Positions 8,638 to 15,990 of a stretch of DNA of 64,000 bases are shown here, piece by piece. The notes below the pieces were generated by a model. The model ran no database searches. It saw only the letters and a list, made by a program, of their open reading frames with translations, and was not told the DNA's origin. The position numbers were made by a program, and so were the translations under genes. Each line of letters opens with the position of its first letter. The stretch's first letter is position 1. Source of the stretch: Clostridiales bacterium (GTDB lineage: Bacteria; Bacillota; Clostridia; Christensenellales; CAG-138); the NCBI GenBank assembly GCA_004557245.1, contig SFEL01000004.1, positions 1-64,000 of the forward strand, in the 5' to 3' direction.

Positions 8638-8682
8638 GCGCTTCTTTGGAAATAATAAGGCAAAAAGGAGCGTGATGGATAT

Positions 8683-9255
8683 ATGAATCTTAACCGAAAA
8701 GGGTACTATACGGCCACTGTGCTGGGTTTGATAATACTTGCCATGGGCCTTGGCATGGGCTGGTTCGCGGGAAGAACAAGTGAGCCGCAGCAGCCGGAGA
8801 GTATTACGGTGAAGGAACCGGAGGAACAGGAGGACACGCCTGTTACCGCAGAGGAAAAGTTCGCCGTTACTACGGTGAACATATTCGAGTGCGGTCACAT
8901 AATAGAACGGGGTGAGAACGTAACGGCGACAGCCCGAGAGGCAGAAGGGATCATGCAGCAGTACGGCGGCTACAATTATGAGCTAAAGGACGGCAAGATG
9001 GCGCTTTACCGGGAGTTCGGCTACTGCTGCCCGGAACACTATTTTACCGGGGAACAAAACGGCAAGATAGCCGTATTCGAGGCAGACCAGCAGAGCTTCG
9101 AAAAGACAGAGGTGTGCCTGCTGGACATACCCGCCGGGAGCGAAACGTACGACGAGCTTGCCACAGGCATGGAGTTTGACGCGCTGGAGGATATAAACCT
9201 CTATATTGAAGGAATAGAAGACGCGGAGGGAATGGAAGAAGCAGCGGAGGAATAA
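8683..9255 (+). CDS. Membrane-anchored hypothetical protein in the BofC position upstream of ruvCAB
   Basis: A 190-residue protein with one N-terminal transmembrane helix or uncleaved signal (about residues 10-28), an acidic Pro/Gln linker, a compact extracytoplasmic domain (about 55-165, with adjacent cysteines in GYCCPE) and a Glu-rich tail. I do not recognise it by strong motifs. BofC, a forespore intermembrane regulator, is encoded next to ruvAB in Bacillus and several Clostridia. The domain here, containing YELKDGKMALY, resembles the small beta-rich repeat of such proteins. The BofC suggestion rests on position and topology only. Confidence 0.6.
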   Translation: MNLNRKGYYTATVLGLIILAMGLGMGWFAGRTSEPQQPESITVKEPEEQEDTPVTAEEKFAVTTVNIFECGHIIERGENVTATAREAEGIMQQYGGYNYELKDGKMALYREFGYCCPEHYFTGEQNGKIAVFEADQQSFEKTEVCLLDIPAGSETYDELATGMEFDALEDINLYIEGIEDAEGMEEAAEE

Positions 9256-9256
9256 G

Positions 9257-9285
9257 TTGTTAAAATCTGCCGCCCATGGTACAAT
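9257..9285 (+). promoter_or_regulatory. Promoter of ruvCAB
   Basis: TTGTTA at 9257-9262 and TACAAT at 9280-9285 with a 17-base spacer, 40 bases upstream of the ruvC start. Confidence 0.6.
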
Positions 9286-9324
9286 ATATAATGATTTATT
9301 GTATTTTTAACGGAGCGGCAGATT

Positions 9325-9822
9325 TTGACTATTTTGGGGATAGATCCGGGCTATGCAATATTGGGCTACGGCGTGCTGGAGGCCGACGGACGAAAGGTGC
9401 GCCCATTGGACTATGGCGTTGTGGAAACAAAGGTGGGAACGCCTTTCCCCGAGAGGCTGGATATGCTGTACGCCGGCGTAAACGAGCTTTTACGGCTGTA
9501 CAAGCCTGACTGTGCGGTGTTTGAGGAATTGTTCTTCTACCATAACGCCACCACAGCTATACAGGTTGGCGCCGGGCGCGGCGTAGCCATGCTGGCGGCA
9601 CAGCAGGGAGGGATACCCCTTTACGAGTACACGCCCATGCAGATAAAGCTTGCCGTAACCGGAAACGGACATGCGGATAAAAAGCAGGTGCAGCAGATGG
9701 TAAAGCTGCTGCTGAATCTCAATACCGTACCAAAGCCGGACGACGCTGCGGATGCGCTGGGCGCAGCCATATGCCACGCCAACACCTCCGAAGTGTCCAG
9801 GGCAGAATTCAGGATAAAGTAA
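9325..9822 (+). CDS. ruvC: Holliday junction resolvase RuvC
   Basis: RuvC (165 residues) cleaves Holliday junctions symmetrically during recombinational repair, working with RuvAB. The RNase H-fold acidic residues are visible: Asp7 in GIDPGYA, Glu in VFEELFF, and the Asp pair in KPDDAADALG. The start is a TTG at 9325, preceded by GGAG about 9 bases upstream; no ATG in frame would keep the essential first Asp. ruvA follows after 12 bases, making a ruvCAB operon. Confidence 0.95.
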   Translation: MTILGIDPGYAILGYGVLEADGRKVRPLDYGVVETKVGTPFPERLDMLYAGVNELLRLYKPDCAVFEELFFYHNATTAIQVGAGRGVAMLAAQQGGIPLYEYTPMQIKLAVTGNGHADKKQVQQMVKLLLNLNTVPKPDDAADALGAAICHANTSEVSRAEFRIK

Positions 9823-9834
9823 GGGTAAGGCATA

Positions 9835-10437
9835 ATGTACGCATATATAAAGGGCATAGTGGACGAGAAGGGCATAGACAGGGCGGTAGTGGAGGCCGCA
9901 GGGGTAGGGTACGAGCTTTTGTGCCCGGACAGTACGCTGCGCGAGATAACCACAGGCAAGGAGGCAAAGCTTCTTGCTCACTTCAACATAACTCAGGACG
10001 GGGTAGCTTTGTACGGCTTCTATACAAAAGAAGAGCGGGAGATGTTCCGCAGGCTCATAGCCGTGAACAGGGTAGGGCCAAAGCTTGCCCTTAGCATACT
10101 CAGCAAGCTCAGTCCGCAGGATATCGCCATGGCGATAGTTACCCAGAACGCAGCGGCCTTTGACAGGATACCCGGCCTTGGGAAAAAGACCGCCGCAAGG
10201 CTGCTGCTGGAACTTAAGGAAAAGGTGTCCGAGGAGGAGATGGCGTCTTCCTCAGCCGCAATTCCGTCGGCTGGCGGCAGCATGGATATGCGTGCAGAGG
10301 CCATAGCGGCGCTGGTTGCGCTGGGCTACGACGGTGTAAGCGCCGGGCGTGCAGTATCCGCAGTAGGCGAATGCGGCAGGGTAGAGGATATGATAACCAT
10401 GGCACTCAGGGAAATGGGCAAGAGGAGCGGCTTTTAA
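9835..10437 (+). CDS. ruvA: Holliday junction branch migration protein RuvA
   Basis: RuvA (200 residues) binds four-way junctions as a tetramer and loads the RuvB motor. The three-domain plan is visible: an N-terminal OB fold (MYAYIKGIV start typical of the family), tandem helix-hairpin-helix motifs ending in IPGLGKKTAARL, then a flexible Ala/Ser-rich linker and a C-terminal UBA-like domain (EAIAALVALGY) that contacts RuvB. Its stop abuts the ruvB start directly, indicating translational coupling. Confidence 0.95.
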   Translation: MYAYIKGIVDEKGIDRAVVEAAGVGYELLCPDSTLREITTGKEAKLLAHFNITQDGVALYGFYTKEEREMFRRLIAVNRVGPKLALSILSKLSPQDIAMAIVTQNAAAFDRIPGLGKKTAARLLLELKEKVSEEEMASSSAAIPSAGGSMDMRAEAIAALVALGYDGVSAGRAVSAVGECGRVEDMITMALREMGKRSGF

Positions 10438-11463
10438 ATGGACGACAGACTTATAACCTCTTCTATGACAATGGAGGACGAGCAGATAGAATACAGCCTG
10501 CGCCCCAGGTTTCTTAACGAGTACATAGGTCAGCATAACGTCAAGGAACACATGCGCATATACATAGAGGCGGCCAAGCACAGAGGGGAGCCCCTGGACC
10601 ATGCCCTTTTCTATGGCCCGCCGGGCCTCGGCAAGACCACGCTTGCGGCCATAGTCGCAAACGAGATGGGTGGCAACCTGCGGGTAACGTCAGGCCCTGC
10701 AATATCCCATGCAGGCGATCTTGCGGCCATACTTACAAATCTCTCCCCCGGCGACGTGCTGTTCATAGACGAGATACACAGGCTGAATTCCAGCGTTGAG
10801 GAAGTACTGTATCCTGCCATGGAGGATTATTCCATAGACATAATAATAGGCAAGGGTCCATCCGCCCACTCTATACGTCTGGATCTTCCAAAGTTCACCC
10901 TCATAGGTGCAACGACGCGTATGGGCATGCTCACATCTCCCCTCAGGGACAGGTTCGGCATAAAGGAGCAGCTTGAGCTGTACAACCCGGAGGAGCTGAA
11001 GGAAATAATCGAGCGCAGCGCGGATATACTCAACGTTAAGATAGATACAGAGGGGGCACTTGAGATAGCCTCGCGCTCCCGGGGAACACCGCGAATAGTT
11101 AACCGCCTGCTAAAAAGGGTGCGTGATTACGCACAGGTGCGGGGCAATGGCGAGATAGATCTTGAGACAGCCCGGGCTGGCCTGGATATGCTGGCCATAG
11201 ATGAGATGGGCCTTGACGCTGTGGACAGGCGCATGCTCGCCACCATGATAGAAAAGTTCGGCGGCAGGCCTGTAGGCCTTGATACCATAGCCGCGGCAAC
11301 AGGCGACGACGCCACCACCATCGAGGACGTGTACGAGCCATATCTTATACAGCTGGGCTTCATCGCGAGAACGCCGCGGGGCCGCATAGTGATGCCGCTG
11401 GGCTACCAGCATATGGGCTACGCGCCGCCGGCTGATATGGGCCAACAGAAGATGAATTTTTGA
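10438..11463 (+). CDS. ruvB: Holliday junction branch migration ATPase RuvB
   Basis: RuvB (341 residues) is the hexameric AAA+ motor that drives branch migration. Walker A GPPGLGKTT, Walker B LFIDEIHRL, sensor 1 IGATTR, the arginine finger region in SPLRDRFG, and the winged-helix C-terminus with ARTPRGR are all present. The ATG directly follows the ruvA stop codon. Length and motif order are normal for the family. Confidence 0.96.
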   Translation: MDDRLITSSMTMEDEQIEYSLRPRFLNEYIGQHNVKEHMRIYIEAAKHRGEPLDHALFYGPPGLGKTTLAAIVANEMGGNLRVTSGPAISHAGDLAAILTNLSPGDVLFIDEIHRLNSSVEEVLYPAMEDYSIDIIIGKGPSAHSIRLDLPKFTLIGATTRMGMLTSPLRDRFGIKEQLELYNPEELKEIIERSADILNVKIDTEGALEIASRSRGTPRIVNRLLKRVRDYAQVRGNGEIDLETARAGLDMLAIDEMGLDAVDRRMLATMIEKFGGRPVGLDTIAAATGDDATTIEDVYEPYLIQLGFIARTPRGRIVMPLGYQHMGYAPPADMGQQKMNF

Positions 11464-11500
11464 ACCAGATTTTAAAATAATGTTTACGGAGGACTAAACG

Positions 11501-12184
11501 ATGTTCGGCAAGAAGGAGCTTCAGAGGGAACTTGAACAGAAGGAGCAGCAGATACAGGAGCTGAACCGCAGGATCAAGGAATACCAGGACAAAAACGACG
11601 CGGTAGTAAGCGCCCTCACGGACGCGAAGTCCGCCGCGAACCGCATAATTGGCGCAGCGGAAGCAAAGCGCGATGATATCATCGCCGCCGCCATGCGTGA
11701 AAAGGCCGGTATGGAGGCCCAAAGGGACGGAATACTTGACGAAGCCCGGGCGCAGGCCGCAGCTATCGTTGCAGATGCCGAGAAGAGGGCAAAGGCCGCC
11801 GAGGAGCAGGCCAGGTACTTCCGGGATTATATCAGAAACACCGCAGATACGGTGCGCCGCCAAGCCGAAAACTACGCCGGCTTCCTTGAAAATTACGAGC
11901 ATATCGGCATCGGCCAGCAGCCGGAGACGGAAAAGACAGATACTCCGGAAGAGTACCGGAACCCCGCGGAGCTCATAAAGAGCATATACAATATCGAGGG
12001 CCGGGAGCTTCCCGATGAGGTGACGAAGCCCGACGCGGGGCAGGAGCCTGAGGAGGAAAAGGTATGGACCGTGGACGAGGTCGTCAGCGAGGAAAAGCAT
12101 GACGATGACGACGCTGACAAAGCAGATGGCGGCCTTGACAGCGAGCTCAACGACATACTGAACGATATATTAAAGCTGGATTGA
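11501..12184 (+). CDS. DivIVA-like coiled-coil protein, function unknown
   Basis: This highly charged 227-residue protein begins with heptad-rich coiled coil (about residues 3-130, many E/K/Q/A) and continues into an acidic, probably disordered tail rich in Asp and Glu. There is no signal peptide or membrane segment. Coiled-coil proteins of this shape in Clostridia are often annotated as DivIVA-domain or ATP-synthase-F0-subunit-B-like. The N-terminal DivIVA lipid-binding signature is not obvious, so only a structural call is safe. GGAGGACTAAACG precedes the start, 37 bases after ruvB, and the gene ends just before a perfect promoter for the proS leader. Confidence 0.6.
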   Translation: MFGKKELQRELEQKEQQIQELNRRIKEYQDKNDAVVSALTDAKSAANRIIGAAEAKRDDIIAAAMREKAGMEAQRDGILDEARAQAAAIVADAEKRAKAAEEQARYFRDYIRNTADTVRRQAENYAGFLENYEHIGIGQQPETEKTDTPEEYRNPAELIKSIYNIEGRELPDEVTKPDAGQEPEEEKVWTVDEVVSEEKHDDDDADKADGGLDSELNDILNDILKLD

Positions 12185-12213
12185 TTGACATAACCCATAG
12201 GTGATGCTATAAT
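12185..12213 (+). promoter_or_regulatory. Consensus promoter of the proS leader
   Basis: TTGACA at 12185-12190 and TATAAT at 12208-12213 with a 17-base spacer: both hexamers match the sigma-A consensus exactly. The -35 box overlaps the stop region of the preceding gene. Confidence 0.85.
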
Positions 12214-12219
12214 CGATTA

Positions 12220-12445
12220 TGTTTACGAATAAGGATATTGCGGAAAGCCCGATGCTTCCGCAACTGCGAAAAGAGAGGCTGCCTCACCGGCTGAAAGGGC
12301 GGCTGCGCCGTTTTGCATCGGTACCCGTTCCGTATTCCGCAGGGAGGAAATGCCCTGCCGCAGGAGAGCGTTAAAGCCGGCCGAGAACCAATTAAGGTGG
12401 TACCGCGGACAAAAAACAGCCGCCCTTATATTCAGGGCGGCTTTT
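12220..12445 (+). promoter_or_regulatory. T-box riboswitch (proline tRNA-sensing) upstream of proS
   Basis: The invariant T-box sequence AAGGTGGTACCGCGG lies at 12394-12408, and an intrinsic terminator follows at 12418-12445. An AGAGAGG / GGCTGAAAG structural element sits at 12271-12300. T-boxes bind uncharged cognate tRNA and switch from terminator to antiterminator, raising aminoacyl-tRNA synthetase expression. Cognate tRNA-Pro is inferred from the downstream gene. The part before the AGAGAGG element is short, and I could not assign the specifier codon; proline triplets occur in the loop near 12248-12251. Confidence 0.88.
12418..12445 (+). terminator. T-box-controlled terminator
   Basis: Perfect 9-bp stem AGCCGCCCT / AGGGCGGCT with a 7-base loop and a T tract. 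It is the off-state structure of the proS T-box. Confidence 0.88.
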
Positions 12446-12486
12446 AATTTGTAAATTAAATTTACTTAATAATACCGGAGGAAATT

Positions 12487-13932
12487 ATGGCAAAGAAAGA
12501 AAACCAGTTCGTTCAGGAGATTACCCCCCGCGACGTGGATTTTGCGAAGTGGTATACCGATATCGTACTCAAAAACGATATGTGCGACTATACCGATGTT
12601 CGCGGCTGTATGGCCATTAAGCCTTACGGCTATGCCGTGTGGGAGCTCATGCAGAAGGAAATGGATCAGCGCTTCAAGGATACAGGTCATCAGAATGCAT
12701 ACTTCCCTCTGCTGATTCCCGAAAGTATGCTGATGAAAGAGGCGGAGCACGTTGAAGGCTTCGCGCCCGAGGTCGCATGGGTAACACAGGGCGGCAGCGA
12801 GGTGCTTCAGGAGCGCATGGCTATCCGACCCACCAGCGAGACTATAATCGGCACCATGTATTCCAAATGGATACAGTCCTATCGCGACCTGCCCGTGCTT
12901 TACAACCAGTGGTGCAACGTAATGCGTTGGGAAAAGAGCACCCGCCCCTTCCTCCGTACTTCCGAATTCCTCTGGCAGGAGGGCCATACCGCCCATGAAA
13001 CTCATGAGGACGCACAGGAAGAAACTATCCGTATGCTCAACGTATACTATGATTTCATGGTAAACGTGCTGGCGATCCCCGTAGTACGCGGCCGCAAGAG
13101 CGAGAGCGAACGCTTCGCAGGCGCAGAGGCTACCTATACTCTGGAAGCGCTGATGCATGACGGAAAGGCGTTGCAGATGGGCACCTCCCATAACCTGTCG
13201 GATCACTTTGCCCGCAGCTACGATATCAAGTACCTGAGCCGCGAGGGCAAGCAGGAATACTGCTATACCACCTCCTGGGGCACTTCTACCCGCATGATCG
13301 GCGGTATGATAATGGTTCACGGCGATGACCGCGGCCTCAAGCTGCCTCCCAAAGTAGCCCCCATTCAGGTAGTCATACTGCCCATCGCCATGCACAAAGA
13401 GGGCGTTCTGGAGAAGGCGACCGAGCTGTATAACGAGATCAAGGCATCGGGTCTCCGCGTAAAGCTGGACGACAGCGAGCAGAGTGCGGGCTGGAAGTTC
13501 AACCAGTGGGAGATGAAGGGCGTTCCCGCCCGTATCGAGATAGGCCCCAGGGATATCGAGAACGGCGTGGTAACCGTAGTGCGCCGCGATACCCTCGAGA
13601 AGTTCACTATGCCAATCGAAGGCATAGGAGAAAGCCTCGTAAAGCTCATGGCCGATATACATCAGAGCATGTATGATATAGCTCTCGAACATCGCAAGGC
13701 TCATACTACTCATGCTGAAAACTTCGGCGACTTTATGGACGGTGTAAAGAAGGGCTTCGTAAAGGCCCCTTGGTGTGCTGATCCCGATTGCGAGATAGAA
13801 ATAAAGTGCGTTACCGGCGCATCTACCCGCTGCAAGCCCATGGATGAGGAAGTAAGCGTAAAGCCCGGCTGCAAGTGTGTATTCTGCAACCGCGAGGCAA
13901 AGACAATGATGTATTTCGCAAGGGCATATTAA
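12487..13932 (+). CDS. proS: Prolyl-tRNA synthetase, short archaeal/eukaryotic type
   Basis: Class II aminoacyl-tRNA synthetase that charges tRNA-Pro. At 481 residues it lacks the editing insertion of the long bacterial form and matches the ProS type 3 architecture: N-terminal DFAKWYTDIV, catalytic core with RPTSE motif and motif 2 arginine in WEKSTRPFLRTSEF, motif 3 near GTSTRMIGG, an anticodon-binding domain, and the C-terminal zinc/tail domain with CADPDC and CKCVFCNREA cysteines ending in Tyr. Expression is under the upstream T-box. Codons follow the highly expressed pattern. ACCGGAGGAAATT precedes the ATG. Confidence 0.95.
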   Translation: MAKKENQFVQEITPRDVDFAKWYTDIVLKNDMCDYTDVRGCMAIKPYGYAVWELMQKEMDQRFKDTGHQNAYFPLLIPESMLMKEAEHVEGFAPEVAWVTQGGSEVLQERMAIRPTSETIIGTMYSKWIQSYRDLPVLYNQWCNVMRWEKSTRPFLRTSEFLWQEGHTAHETHEDAQEETIRMLNVYYDFMVNVLAIPVVRGRKSESERFAGAEATYTLEALMHDGKALQMGTSHNLSDHFARSYDIKYLSREGKQEYCYTTSWGTSTRMIGGMIMVHGDDRGLKLPPKVAPIQVVILPIAMHKEGVLEKATELYNEIKASGLRVKLDDSEQSAGWKFNQWEMKGVPARIEIGPRDIENGVVTVVRRDTLEKFTMPIEGIGESLVKLMADIHQSMYDIALEHRKAHTTHAENFGDFMDGVKKGFVKAPWCADPDCEIEIKCVTGASTRCKPMDEEVSVKPGCKCVFCNREAKTMMYFARAY

Positions 13933-13952
13933 TTTAAAGCAAAATGCAGCAA

Positions 13953-13992
13953 GGCGCTGTTCAGGCGGTTTTACGCCTGAACAGCGCTTTTT
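13953..13992 (+). terminator. Terminator of proS
   Basis: A stem of 14-15 bp (GGCGCTGTTCAGGCG with its complement) and a short T-rich loop are followed by TTTTT. Confidence 0.88.
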
Positions 13993-14104
13993 AAACAAGG
14001 TTATGCAATGGCTTAAGCAGATGAAATGCGGGATGGTATCATCAAGACTGGGCGGATAGCAGTGAGATACCACGTTAATATTTGATAAAAAAGGAAACAA
14101 AAAG

Positions 14105-14782
14105 ATGCAGGTAAAGATGGATATAAATGAAGCTATGCGGGCGCGCCATTCTGTACGGGCATATGAGCAAAGGGGCCTTGACGGCGAGGCAAAGGATGTG
14201 CTGGAAGGAAGGATAGCAGAGCTGAACGCGCAAAGCGGGCTGCATATACAGCTAATCACCGGGGAACCGAAGGCTTTTGACGGCCTCATGGCGCACTATG
14301 GCAAGTTCTCCGGCGTGACTGATTATATCGCAATGATAGGGAAGAAAGGCGCTGACCTTGAAGAAAAATGCGGCTACTATGGAGAAAAGCTGGTGCTCCT
14401 TGCCCAGCAGCTCGGACTCAATACCTGCTGGGTGGCCATGACATACAGAAGGATAAAGACGGCTTACAAGCTTGATGCCGGGGAAAAGCTCTGCATAGTC
14501 ATAGCAATAGGCTACGGCAAAACTCAGGGCGTGCCACATAAAAGCAAAACGCCGTTGGAAGTAGCCGATATGAGCGGCGACGTGCCGGAGTGGTTTAAAA
14601 AAGGCGTTGAGGCGGCGCTGCTGGCGCCAACTGCGGTAAATCAGCAGAAATTCTATTTTGCCCTTGCAGATGGCAAGGTATCCGCAAAGGCGGGCAGGGG
14701 CTTTTATTCAAGAATAGACCTGGGCATAGCCAAGTGCCATTTTGAACTTGGCGCGGGGAAGGAAAACTTCAGCTGGGCATAA
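14105..14782 (+). CDS. Nitroreductase family protein
   Basis: FMN-dependent nitroreductase-fold protein of 225 residues, similar in plan to the TM1586-like branch. It opens with MRARHSVRAYEQR (the phosphate-binding RxSxR-type motif), has GLNTCWVAM in the middle and APTAVNQQKFYF towards the end, where the FMN-contacting segment lies. Such enzymes reduce nitro groups, quinones or flavins with NAD(P)H; the physiological substrate is unknown. AAAAAGGAAAC precedes the start, and a terminator-like hairpin follows, so it appears to be a single-gene unit. Confidence 0.82.
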   Translation: MQVKMDINEAMRARHSVRAYEQRGLDGEAKDVLEGRIAELNAQSGLHIQLITGEPKAFDGLMAHYGKFSGVTDYIAMIGKKGADLEEKCGYYGEKLVLLAQQLGLNTCWVAMTYRRIKTAYKLDAGEKLCIVIAIGYGKTQGVPHKSKTPLEVADMSGDVPEWFKKGVEAALLAPTAVNQQKFYFALADGKVSAKAGRGFYSRIDLGIAKCHFELGAGKENFSWA

Positions 14783-14797
14783 ATGCGCTTTGAAAAT

Positions 14798-14827
14798 CCG
14801 ACTCCTAAGGAGGGTTTCGGGTTTTTT
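14798..14827 (+). terminator. Probable terminator of the nitroreductase gene
   Basis: Imperfect stem (CCGA and CTCC pairing with GGAG and TCGG) followed by six T residues. The imperfection lowers confidence. Confidence 0.55.
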
Positions 14828-14902
14828 ATGCGCGATTTGGCTATTATTCACATTGGCGGGCTTTATTTAAAGGGAAGTTTGGAGTATAATACTGATAATG
14901 CC

Positions 14903-14938
14903 AAAGTGCGGCATGGGCAAAGGTACCTGCCGCATTTT
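14903..14938 (+). terminator. Hairpin in the lgt leader (terminator or attenuator)
   Basis: AAAGTGCGGCA (14903-14913) pairs over 11 bp with TGCCGCATTTT (14928-14938). A TATAAT box lies just upstream at 14885-14890, so the hairpin would sit at the start of the lgt transcript. The T run is only four bases. Confidence 0.4.
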
Positions 14939-14978
14939 GATATGTCTGATATTTTAAACATACTTGGAGGGACAAAAT

Positions 14979-15962
14979 ATGAATAATCCCAGCAGGGTAG
15001 CGTTTACTCTGTTCGGACGCGACGTATACTGGTACGGCGTGCTCATGGCCCTGGGCATACTGATAGGCGTATGGCTCACCCTCAGGGAGGGCAAGCGCAA
15101 AAAGCTCACCGAGGACGACATACTGGATATGTGCCTGGTGATAATCCCATCAGGCGTGGTGGGCGCAAGGCTTTATTACGTGATTTTCGAGTGGGCAAGC
15201 TACGCTTCAAATCCCATACGCGCCCTGTATATATGGGAAGGAGGCCTGGCCATATATGGCGCGGTAATAGGCGGACTTATCGGCATGTTCATCTATTCCA
15301 GAGTCAAGAAGATACGCTTTCTGAAGCTTGCGGACTGCATAGCGCCCGGTCTGGTGCTGGCTCAGGCCATAGGCCGCTGGGGAAACTTTTTCAATCAGGA
15401 AGCCTTCGGCCTTCCAATAAATAACGGCGAGCTTATGTGGTTCCCCTTTGCGGTGTATATAGAGGGCTACCATACCTTCAACGGGCAGCCCTGCTCCAAT
15501 CCCTACCATATGGCCACATTTTTCTATGAGTCCGTATGGTGTCTTATAGTGTTTATAATACTGTGGAGCTGCCGCAGGAAATTTAAGCACGACGGCGATG
15601 CAATATTGTCATATGCCGCACTGTACGGCCTTGAGCGGATGTTCGTGGAAAGGCTCAGGGGCGACAGCCTGTATATCATAAAGCCCGGTGGGGCAATAGC
15701 TGCCGGCATACGGGTATCGGAGATGCTGAGCTTCATACTCGTAGTCGCCATAGCCGCCTTTTTCCTCATAAGGCATTTTAAGGAAAAGAAGCTGGGCAGG
15801 CTGATATGGCCCGCACCGGAGGCTGAACCCGAGGAAGGAACCACAGCGGACGAAGCAGGCAATGCCGAGGACTGCGAAAAGGAAGAAACCTCTGAAGCCG
15901 CCGAAGAAAAGCCGGAACCTGAAGAAACGGATCAGGGAGACAGTACTGAGGACGGGCAGTAA
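14979..15962 (+). CDS. lgt: Prolipoprotein diacylglyceryl transferase
   Basis: Lgt transfers diacylglycerol from phosphatidylglycerol to the lipobox cysteine of prolipoproteins in the cytoplasmic membrane. The protein is multi-spanning, with GARLYYVIFEW, the Lgt signature GRWGNFFNQEAFG, and the later arginine-containing ERLRGDSLY region. The start at 14979 is set by GGAGGGA nine bases upstream; the TTG at 14964 would place the ribosome site inside the gene. After the last helix there is an unusual acidic tail of about 55 residues, mostly Glu, Ala and Pro. pncB and a lipoprotein gene follow closely; the lipoprotein is a natural Lgt substrate. Confidence 0.93.
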   Translation: MNNPSRVAFTLFGRDVYWYGVLMALGILIGVWLTLREGKRKKLTEDDILDMCLVIIPSGVVGARLYYVIFEWASYASNPIRALYIWEGGLAIYGAVIGGLIGMFIYSRVKKIRFLKLADCIAPGLVLAQAIGRWGNFFNQEAFGLPINNGELMWFPFAVYIEGYHTFNGQPCSNPYHMATFFYESVWCLIVFIILWSCRRKFKHDGDAILSYAALYGLERMFVERLRGDSLYIIKPGGAIAAGIRVSEMLSFILVVAIAAFFLIRHFKEKKLGRLIWPAPEAEPEEGTTADEAGNAEDCEKEETSEAAEEKPEPEETDQGDSTEDGQ

Positions 15963-15990
15963 AGCCCAAAATACATTGGGGGATGGAAAA

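Noticed and set aside
7263..8663. A 466-codon minus-strand open frame opposite ygeW
   Set aside because: It mirrors the biased codons of ygeW and has no ribosome site or family resemblance.
9276..9509. A 77-codon frame overlapping the ruvC start
   Set aside because: It is a shifted frame across the ruvC promoter and 5' end and has no ribosome site.
12466..14289. A 607-codon minus-strand open frame across proS and the nitroreductase gene
   Set aside because: It is antisense to two clear genes, has no recognisable motifs and reflects codon bias of the real frames.
14783..14986. A 67-codon plus-strand frame between the nitroreductase gene and lgt
   Set aside because: It runs through a terminator-like hairpin and a TATAAT box and has no ribosome site.
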